From UBA6019 sp036564345 (lineage in GTDB: Bacteria > Chloroflexota > Dormibacteria > Dormibacterales > Dormibacteraceae), in assembly GCA_036564345.1 (NCBI GenBank), contig DATCOZ010000285.1, forward strand, positions 1 through 8,986: DNA of 8,986 nucleotides. The letters run 5' to 3'. This document shows, in pieces, positions 4,733 to 8,986 of this stretch. Positions within the stretch are counted from its first letter, which is position 1, and every line of letters begins with the position of its first letter. Both the position numbers and the translations under genes were made by a program. The notes under the pieces were generated by a model. That model was given only the letters and a program-made list of their open reading frames with translations, had not been told where the DNA came from and made no database searches.

Positions 4733-5515
4733 ATGGCCGTGGCGCTCGAACACCTCGTGGTTGAAGATGCCCTGCCGGCCGTGGTGATCACCCTCAACCG
4801 GCCGGACAAGCTGAACGCGCTCTCGGTCGCGCTGATGACCGAGCTGACGGCCGAGCTGGAGCGGCAGGGTGAGCGGGACGAGGTCGGTGCCATCGTGATC
4901 CGGGGCGCCGGGCGCGCCTTCTCGGCCGGGCATGACCTCAAGGAGCTGGTGGACCGCTCGCTGGACGAGGAGAGGTCGATCTTCCAGGCCTGCGAGCGCC
5001 TTATGGCGGTGGTCCAGTCGGTGCCCCAGCCGGTCATCGCCTCGGTTCACGGGATCGCGACCGCCGCGGGCTGCCAGCTGGTGGCCGCCTGCGACCTGGC
5101 GGTGGCATCCGCCGATGCCCGCTTCGCCACCAACGGGATCCGAAACGGGATCTTCTGCTACACGCCGATGGTCCCGGTGTCACGGGCGATCGGCCGCAAG
5201 CGCGCACTCGAGATGGTCCTCACCGGCAACTTCATCGACGCGGAGACGGCCGAGAAGTGGGGCCTCGTCAACCGGGTGGTCCCGGCGGATGAGCTCGAGA
5301 AAACCGTGATGGAGCTGGCGAACCAGATCGGGTCGCTCTCGCCGGTGGCGGTGCGGACCGGCAAGGCGGCCTTCTACCAGCAGATCGACCTGCCCCAAGA
5401 CGCCGCTTACGGCCTGATGACCGAGGCGATCGCCTGCAACGCCCTCAGCGAGGACGCCCAGGAAGGCATGGCGGCCTTCCTCGAGAAGCGCAAGCCGACC
5501 TGGAAGGGCCGCTGA
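4733..5515 (+). CDS. enoyl-CoA hydratase/isomerase family protein, ECHDC3-like
   Basis: A 260-residue crotonase-fold protein, family-typical length. It shows ITLNRPDKLNALS (19-31) and the oxyanion-hole motifs AFSAGHDL (62-69) and HGIATAAGCQL (106-116). A long middle segment, FATNGIRNGIFCYTP (131-145), resembles mitochondrial ECHDC3 (FCSTP type), followed by ALEMVLTGNFIDAETAEKWGLVN. Against rat enoyl-CoA hydratase the catalytic Glu144 falls on Q115 and Glu164, 20 residues on without a gap, on G135. Both acids are therefore missing, and classical hydration is unlikely; the real reaction is unknown, though CoA-thioester binding is expected. The frame is open 60 codons further upstream, but that part is antisense to the thioesterase, and the family start fits the ATG at 4733. 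It is divergent from a thioesterase and convergent with a lipoprotein gene. Confidence 0.92.
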   Translation: MAVALEHLVVEDALPAVVITLNRPDKLNALSVALMTELTAELERQGERDEVGAIVIRGAGRAFSAGHDLKELVDRSLDEERSIFQACERLMAVVQSVPQPVIASVHGIATAAGCQLVAACDLAVASADARFATNGIRNGIFCYTPMVPVSRAIGRKRALEMVLTGNFIDAETAEKWGLVNRVVPADELEKTVMELANQIGSLSPVAVRTGKAAFYQQIDLPQDAAYGLMTEAIACNALSEDAQEGMAAFLEKRKPTWKGR

Positions 5516-5519
5516 GCCG

Positions 5520-5544
5520 AGCCTGAAGCGGGCCCTTCAAGGCT
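5520..5544. terminator. hairpin between convergent crotonase and lipoprotein genes
   Basis: AGCCTGAAG (5520-5528) pairs with CTTCAAGGCT (5535-5544), nine pairs with one bulged base and a CGGGCC loop. It starts 5 bp past the crotonase stop codon and overlaps the lipoprotein stop at 5537-5539, so it could end transcription from both sides. No T-tract follows in either direction. Confidence 0.4.
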
Positions 5545-6088
5545 GGCAGCTCCAGTGTCCGGAGACCCTGAGCTTGCTCGATCCCGTCGTCGCGTTCGTG
5601 AGGGTGACGTCGAGCAGCCCTGAACGCTCGTCCGAGGTGACTGTGAAGGACACCTGGTCGCTGGGCCCGTTTTGCCACACCTTGGCCTGGTCGGGGCTGT
5701 TGACCTCCACGCTGACGCGACTCGTCATCAGGCCGGCCCCCTTGTAACCATCCGCGACCACGACGAGGGCGTACCGCTGCTGGCCGACGTTCACCGCCAT
5801 CGTCAGCGCCCAACGGCCGAGGCTTGCCGAGCCGCTACCGGTGCATTCGTCCTTGATCAGGTCGTCCGGCGCCGCGGTGCCCGTCACGTGGCCGGTCAGG
5901 TCACCGCTGAAATCCAGGTTCAGGGCCCAGGGCGCGTAGCCGGCGCCGAGGACGGGCGTCGCGATGGGCGTCGGGACCCGGGTCGGCGACGACGAGGGCG
6001 AGGGCGAGGGCGCCTTCGCCTGGGCACCTCCGCAGGCGCAGGCGAGAAGCATCGCGATGCCGAGAAGAAGGGTTCGGGACCGGGGCAT
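5537..6088 (-). CDS. putative secreted lipoprotein
   Basis: A 183-residue protein with a lipoprotein signal peptide: charged MPRSRT, hydrophobic LLLGIAMLLA, and a lipobox LLAC with C17 as the likely lipidated residue (a second cysteine, C19, follows). Residues 27-46 are a Pro/Ser/Thr linker, encoded by a short near-repetitive stretch. The rest is predicted beta-rich, with VTGTAAPDD, ECTGSGSAS, FTVTSDERSGLLDVTL and a final VSGHWSCQP. The two remaining cysteines (82 and 181) could form a disulfide. The pattern recalls small LpqH-like lipoproteins, but I do not claim membership. It is anchored outside the cytoplasmic membrane; role unknown. The ATG at 6088 has no good ribosome binding site, but TAGGAT lies 9 nt upstream. 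Confidence 0.85.
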   Translation of the reverse strand: MPRSRTLLLGIAMLLACACGGAQAKAPSPSPSSSPTRVPTPIATPVLGAGYAPWALNLDFSGDLTGHVTGTAAPDDLIKDECTGSGSASLGRWALTMAVNVGQQRYALVVVADGYKGAGLMTSRVSVEVNSPDQAKVWQNGPSDQVSFTVTSDERSGLLDVTLTNATTGSSKLRVSGHWSCQP

Positions 6089-6097
6089 CCGCGGCCC

Positions 6098-6103
6098 ATC
6101 CTA
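6098..6103 (-). promoter_or_regulatory. candidate -10 box of the lipoprotein gene
   Basis: Minus-strand TAGGAT (TANNNT) ends 9 nt before the ATG at 6088, leaving at most a two- to three-base leader. The 137-bp divergent gap (6089-6225) also holds a small palindrome, CGTCGC-GCA-GCGACG at 6157-6171, of unknown meaning. Confidence 0.35.
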
Positions 6104-6213
6104 GCAATCAGCAGGGTGCCGAGACGGGTCGGCGAGAGACCCTGGAAGGGCTTGACCGTCGCGCAGCGACGAAGCCGCGAAAGCTCCGACGACCCTTCTC
6201 GGCGCCCTGCCGC

Positions 6214-6219
6214 TACCCT
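6214..6219 (+). promoter_or_regulatory. candidate -10 box giving a leaderless histidine phosphatase mRNA
   Basis: TACCCT (TANNNT) is followed by six bases and the ATG at 6226. No Shine-Dalgarno sequence with normal spacing is present. TTGACC at 6152-6157 looks like a -35 box but is far too distant to pair with it. Confidence 0.4.
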
Positions 6220-6225
6220 GCTGGG

Positions 6226-6864
6226 ATGCCCGAGGAGCCCGCCGCCGAGGCCGCTGTTGAGGTCACCCGGATCATGCGCCGGGTCGAGCAGGCCTTCCTC
6301 TTCGGCGTCCCGGGGACCACCGAGGTGTGGCTGATACGCCACGGCGACTGCTACCAGGAGATGACCGACGCGGGCGATCCACCGCTCAGCCCGCTGGGCC
6401 GCGAGCAGGCGCGGCGGATCGGGGAGCGGGTCCGCCAGACCGGGGTCGCGGCGGTCTACTCGAGCGACTCACGGCGCGCCCTGGAGACCGCCCAGGCGAT
6501 CTCCGGCGAAGTAGTAAGTGATCCCCGACTGCGGGAGATCGAGAACGACCCGACCGCCGCCGTGCAGCTGATCCTGAACCGCCGGCAGAGCTTCACCGAG
6601 TCGGCGGAGGCGGTCGCCAGGCGGATGCACGAAGCCGTCGACGAGGCTGCCGCCGCGCATCCCGGCGGCCGGATCGCGCTGGTGACCCATGGCGTGGCCA
6701 TCCTCTGCTACATCGGCAGCCTGATGGGCCTCGAGATCGCCGCCGGGCTGCGGCTGATGCCCTACTACACGAGCGTGACTGTCGTCCGGGTCAACCTCGT
6801 GCTCGACCGCCGGATGGTGGGGAGCCTGGTCGATGCCACCCACCTCGCCGGGATGGGCGACTGA
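6226..6864 (+). CDS. histidine phosphatase family protein (phosphoglycerate mutase-like)
   Basis: A 212-residue branch-1 histidine phosphatase. The RHG motif is in VWLIRHGD with H39 as the expected phospho-accepting residue. LSPLGREQARRIGERV (54-69) and AVYSSDSRRALETAQAIS (76-93) are the usual following motifs. LREIEND (102-108) carries E104 as the likely proton donor, and LVTHGVA (152-158) carries the second histidine, H155. An extra 30-residue N-terminal stretch with EVTRIMRRVEQAFLFGVPG precedes the domain. Enzymes of this family act on phosphomonoesters or phosphoanhydrides; the substrate cannot be read here, and a glycolytic mutase is only one possibility. It is divergent from a lipoprotein gene and ends 3 bp before the convergent TfoX-like gene. 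Confidence 0.93.
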   Translation: MPEEPAAEAAVEVTRIMRRVEQAFLFGVPGTTEVWLIRHGDCYQEMTDAGDPPLSPLGREQARRIGERVRQTGVAAVYSSDSRRALETAQAISGEVVSDPRLREIENDPTAAVQLILNRRQSFTESAEAVARRMHEAVDEAAAAHPGGRIALVTHGVAILCYIGSLMGLEIAAGLRLMPYYTSVTVVRVNLVLDRRMVGSLVDATHLAGMGD

Positions 6865-6865
6865 G

Positions 6866-6880
6866 GCCTATTTCTTAGGC
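6866..6880. terminator. small hairpin between convergent genes
   Basis: GCCTA (6866-6870) and TAGGC (6876-6880) flank a TTTCT loop. It begins two bases after the phosphatase stop codon and contains the stop codon of the TfoX-like gene. Five pairs only, so a weak bidirectional terminator candidate. Confidence 0.28.
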
Positions 6881-7200
6881 GCCGTCTCGGAAACGAAGCG
6901 AAGGGCCTGCTCGGCGAGCGCCCGCCAGTGCTCTCGTCCCTCGAGGGTCAGCATCGCCCAGCCGCCCATCGGCCGCCCCATCCCGCTCGGGTCGAAGCTG
7001 CCCGCCCCCGGCAGCCGCAATGCGGCTTCGAGGTCGGCAGGGGAAAGCTTGAAGCTCATCGCCTCGCCAAACAGTCCCGCAAAGGCCTTGCCGCGGACCT
7101 TCAGGGTCGGCATCCCGAAGAGCTTCGAGGCGACGATCTCGTGGCCGTCGGTTATCTCCGCCGCGATCGCCTCATAGTGGTTCTGCGCTGACGCCGGCAC
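6868..7200 (-). CDS. TfoX N-terminal domain-like small protein
   Basis: A 110-residue protein resembling the N-terminal domain of TfoX/Sxy. SKLFGMPTLKVRGKAFAGLF (25-44) has the characteristic FGMP turn, followed by FKLSPADLEAAL, a GAGSFDPSGMGRPMGGW segment with conserved glycines and proline, and a C-terminal helix WRALAEQALRFV. Free-standing members are widespread and mostly uncharacterised; a competence role should not be assumed. The frame is open for another 145 codons upstream, but that part overlaps a better-supported gene in another frame. The GTG at 7200 fits the domain start, with TAAAGT seven bases before it and no ribosome binding site. It lies 16 bp after the BsuPI-like gene on the same strand. 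Confidence 0.72.
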   Translation of the reverse strand: MPASAQNHYEAIAAEITDGHEIVASKLFGMPTLKVRGKAFAGLFGEAMSFKLSPADLEAALRLPGAGSFDPSGMGRPMGGWAMLTLEGREHWRALAEQALRFVSETAPKK

Positions 7201-7207
7201 AGACCCG

Positions 7208-7213
7208 ACTTTA
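7208..7213 (-). promoter_or_regulatory. candidate -10 box giving a leaderless TfoX-like mRNA
   Basis: Minus-strand TAAAGT (TANNNT) is followed by exactly seven bases and the GTG at 7200. It sits in the 16-bp gap after the upstream gene, so the TfoX-like gene may have its own start site instead of relying on readthrough from the frd side. Confidence 0.45.
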
Positions 7214-7216
7214 GCG

Positions 7217-7684
7217 TCAGAGAACCAGGAAGGTGACCTTGAGGAACGCGCCCCGGGCCTCGTACCAGCCCGGGCGGACGCCACGTGTTGTCCAGGCGCC
7301 CCCGGCGGTGAGCAACCGGTGCGGGCCGAGGGCGATCGGCACGGCGTCCCAGTCAGCGTTGAAGCAGGGCCGATCCGACCAGACCATGCGCCCGCCGTCG
7401 AAGATGGCGAGGGTCGCCACCTCGTTGCACTGGCCGATGACCCGGCACCACCTCGCGCCGGCGTTGCGCACCTCGAGGCTGACGCGGACTGGCTGGCCGG
7501 GGAGGTAGACCGGGCTGTTGGTGGTGAGCCGGTAGGTGACGGCGCTGTCCGGACAGGGCGGCAAAGATGCAATTGCCGGTTCCGATCCGCCTGTCGAGTT
7601 GGCTGCCCCGCCCTGCAAGGAGAGTACGAGCGCACCGGCCAGGACGGGAACCAGCGCGAGAAGGACCAGGGGGCGACGGCGCAT
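7217..7684 (-). CDS. membrane-anchored or secreted protein with BsuPI-like beta-sandwich
   Basis: A 155-residue protein. MRRRP then a hydrophobic run to about residue 23 forms a signal peptide or anchor without a lipobox cysteine. After a short Gly/Ser linker, residues about 49-150 have the pattern of BsuPI-like or other Ig-type domains: LTTNSPVYLPGQPVRVSLEVRN, then LAIFDGGRMVWSD, and a late strand before PGWYEARG. Four cysteines (44, 80, 86, 107) could make two disulfides outside the cell. The ATG at 7684 is the only sensible start; GGAGG lies 14 nt upstream, wider than usual. It begins 26 bp after frdD on the same strand and may be read with the frd operon. Function unknown; family impression only. 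Confidence 0.75.
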   Translation of the reverse strand: MRRRPLVLLALVPVLAGALVLSLQGGAANSTGGSEPAIASLPPCPDSAVTYRLTTNSPVYLPGQPVRVSLEVRNAGARWCRVIGQCNEVATLAIFDGGRMVWSDRPCFNADWDAVPIALGPHRLLTAGGAWTTRGVRPGWYEARGAFLKVTFLVL

Positions 7685-7710
7685 CGCGCCGCAATGATCC
7701 TCCGGACGGG

Positions 7711-8100
7711 CTACGGCGTGGTGAAGAGCAGTATCGCCGCGGCTATCGTGCCGAGGATCGCCGCTCCGTAGCAGGCCCATTCCAGCGCCGCCACGGAACC
7801 GCGCACGCCGAGGTCGAAGAGCATGTAGCGGATCCGGTGCGCCGCGTGCACGAAGGTCAGGAAGCAGAGTACGAGGAGGAAGAGCTTCACCAGCGGGTTG
7901 CCCAGGGTCCACGCGAAGTGAGCGGAGTCCTCCATCCAGTTCTTGACCCCGAGCGGCCCGAGCACGCCGGCGACCAGGATCACCACGGGCAGGAAGACGG
8001 CCGCGATGCCGCCGCCATTGCCGAACAAGAACCACCAGAAGGAATGGCCGTAAGCGGGCTTGACGTCGGCCCGGCTGTGCCAGGGCTGGTGGACGGCCAT
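7711..8100 (-). CDS. frdD: fumarate reductase membrane anchor subunit D
   Basis: A 129-residue hydrophobic protein that with FrdC anchors the fumarate reductase head to the membrane and forms the quinone site. It matches E. coli FrdD in its opening (FWWFLFGNGGG against FWGLFGAGG), in PVVILVAGVLGPLG, and in the histidine-rich HAAHRIRYMLFDLG after helix two. Helices lie near residues 30-50, 69-88 and 103-126. As in E. coli FrdCD I see no axial heme ligand pattern, so a heme-free (type D) enzyme is expected. Its ATG overlaps the frdC TGA by one base (TGATG), implying translational coupling. Direction in the cell, fumarate reduction or succinate oxidation, is not decided by sequence. Confidence 0.88.
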   Translation of the reverse strand: MAVHQPWHSRADVKPAYGHSFWWFLFGNGGGIAAVFLPVVILVAGVLGPLGVKNWMEDSAHFAWTLGNPLVKLFLLVLCFLTFVHAAHRIRYMLFDLGVRGSVAALEWACYGAAILGTIAAAILLFTTP

Positions 8101-8519
8101 CAGACCTTCACGTAGCCGAGGTAGATCATGATCGCGCCCCCGACTGCGGTGACGAAGAGTAGGCCGCCGAAGGCGACGGCCTTGATGACCGCTGCTGGAA
8201 GGTGGCGATCGCCGATCGGCACCCGCAGGATCAGTCCTGAGAGGTTGAGAAAGGTGACGGCGTGCCAGAGCGTGAAGAAGAGGCAGACAACGCTGAACGC
8301 GATGAACGCGTAGTCGCCGATGGTTGGCGGCTGGTAGCTGCCGAACTTGAGAGCGGCGACCTGGAAGAGGAACCAGACCAGCCAGGCGACCATGAAGATG
8401 ACCGTCGACTCCCGGACCATGTACAGGAAGTAGCTCCGGCGCCGGAGCCACCAGTCGTTTCCGAGGGGACGGCGGTAGGTCCGGACAGGGCCGGTCTCGA
8501 GCTCGGCGGCCTCGCTCAC
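8100..8519 (-). CDS. frdC: fumarate reductase membrane anchor subunit C
   Basis: A 139-residue protein with three helices near residues 37-57, 69-92 and 112-134. The N-terminal WWLRRRSYFLYMVREST matches the E. coli FrdC entry to helix one; R36-E37 correspond to Arg28-Glu29 there, residues tied to quinone binding and proton transfer. TLWHAVTFLNL fits helix two. The GTG start at 8519 shares the four bases GTGA with the frdB stop codon, so the two are translationally coupled; no separate ribosome binding site is seen. A frame extension upstream is antisense-free but lies wholly inside frdB in another frame and is rejected. Confidence 0.88.
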   Translation of the reverse strand: MSEAAELETGPVRTYRRPLGNDWWLRRRSYFLYMVRESTVIFMVAWLVWFLFQVAALKFGSYQPPTIGDYAFIAFSVVCLFFTLWHAVTFLNLSGLILRVPIGDRHLPAAVIKAVAFGGLLFVTAVGGAIMIYLGYVKV

Positions 8520-8986
8520 TTGCGGTTGCCGAAGGGCATCAGCATGGCGCCCATCACAAAGCCGTTCACGGTGTCGAACTTGGTCTGCTGGATCGCCTTG
8601 GCGGGATCCACGCCCTTCGGGCAGGCGGCCGAGCACTCGCCCACGAAGGAGCACTCCCAGATGCCCTCCGAAGCAGCCAGCACCTTCACCCTCTCCTCCG
8701 CGCCCTCGTCGCGGGAGTCGAGGTTGTAGCGGCGCGCGAGCGCGATCGCGGCCGGGCCGAGGAACTCGTTCTCCATCCCGTAGACCGGGCAGGCGGCGTA
8801 GCAGAGCATGCAGTTGATGCAGCTGCTGAACTGCCGGAAGTTGTCGATCTGGTTGTTCGACTGGAGGTACTCGCCGGCGCCCAGCGGCTGCTCCAGCTCA
8901 CGCACGATCCAGGGCTTGACCGACTTCAGCTTGGCCATGAAGTCGTCGATGTCGACGACCAGGTCGCGGATCACCGGGAAGTTGGA
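8516..8986 (-). CDS. frdB: fumarate reductase iron-sulfur subunit (partial, 5' end off the right edge)
   Basis: The C-terminal 156 residues of FrdB, about two thirds of the E. coli length; the N-terminal [2Fe-2S] domain lies beyond the window. SCINCMLCYAACP (first Cys codon 8821-8819) and WECSFVGECSAACPKGVDP carry the seven cysteines of the [4Fe-4S] and [3Fe-4S] clusters with the E. coli FrdB spacing. GPAAIALARRYNLDSRDEG is close to the FrdB version of this region, which separates it from typical SdhB. The lysine in AIQQTK corresponds to E. coli Lys228 near the quinone. The C-terminus has an extra NGFVMGAMLMPFGNRK. The frame runs to the last base of the window (SNFPVIRDLVVD), so the GTG at 8974 is internal. 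frdA is expected further right. Confidence 0.95.
   Translation of the reverse strand, partial: SNFPVIRDLVVDIDDFMAKLKSVKPWIVRELEQPLGAGEYLQSNNQIDNFRQFSSCINCMLCYAACPVYGMENEFLGPAAIALARRYNLDSRDEGAEERVKVLAASEGIWECSFVGECSAACPKGVDPAKAIQQTKFDTVNGFVMGAMLMPFGNRK

Noticed and set aside
5988..6018. Near-tandem GAGGGC units
   Set aside because: They simply encode the Ser/Pro linker of the lipoprotein on the other strand; not an array.
7201..7635. Long N-terminal extension of the TfoX-like protein
   Set aside because: The extra part is Ser/Pro/Arg-rich and lies in a different frame of the BsuPI-like gene, which has better coding character.
7685..8035. N-terminal extension of the BsuPI-like protein
   Set aside because: It overlaps frdD in another frame. 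A normal signal peptide starts at ATG 7684.

Overview
The window is G+C-rich DNA (roughly 60-70% in the lines I counted). It carries densely packed, mostly complete genes on both strands, two tRNA genes with encoded CCA, and a quinol:fumarate reductase (Frd) operon running off the right edge. The base composition, GTG starts, several starts with no ribosome binding site but a TANNNT hexamer 6-9 nt upstream, and short lipoproteins suggest a G+C-rich actinobacterial or Chloroflexota-like chromosome (Dormibacterota or Limnocylindria relatives would fit). The taxonomic call is inference only. I see no phage, IS element, CRISPR array or defence system.

Left part (1-4233). This part is bounded by tRNA-Arg(CCU) at 92-168 and tRNA-Pro(CGG) at 4157-4233 and looks like an eroded, variable segment. 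After tRNA-Arg come two gene remnants facing away from each other: the C-terminal third of an epoxide hydrolase (minus strand, with an in-frame stop) and the DNA-binding domain of an AraC-family regulator (plus strand). Both have lost their 5' halves at the same point near 682, so one deletion that removed their shared promoter region explains both. Then follow an unrecognised four-helix membrane protein (minus), divergent from a complete zinc alcohol dehydrogenase (plus), and a lower-G+C membrane protein with a PH-like soluble part (minus). That last gene lies between tRNA-Pro and a degraded copy of the tRNA-Pro 3' end just after the alcohol dehydrogenase stop codon. This arrangement is what a small decayed tRNA-targeted insertion would leave.

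Middle part (4289-7684). This is compact metabolism and cell-envelope content: a PaaI-type hotdog thioesterase and an ECHDC3-like crotonase share a 33-bp divergent promoter. A secreted lipoprotein and a histidine phosphatase diverge from a 137-bp gap. A TfoX-N-like small protein and a membrane-anchored BsuPI-like protein follow on the minus strand. The crotonase lacks both catalytic glutamates of classical enoyl-CoA hydratase, so its name should not be taken as its reaction.

Right part (7711-8986). frdB (partial), frdC and frdD are translationally coupled on the minus strand. They encode the iron-sulfur subunit and two heme-free membrane anchors of a type D fumarate reductase/succinate dehydrogenase; frdA is expected just beyond the right edge.

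All four convergent gene junctions contain a short inverted repeat without a T-tract. I found no clearly new biological system. The points most worth checking are the tRNA-Pro 3'-end relic, the double-truncation junction, the crotonase active site, and the recurrent leaderless start architecture.
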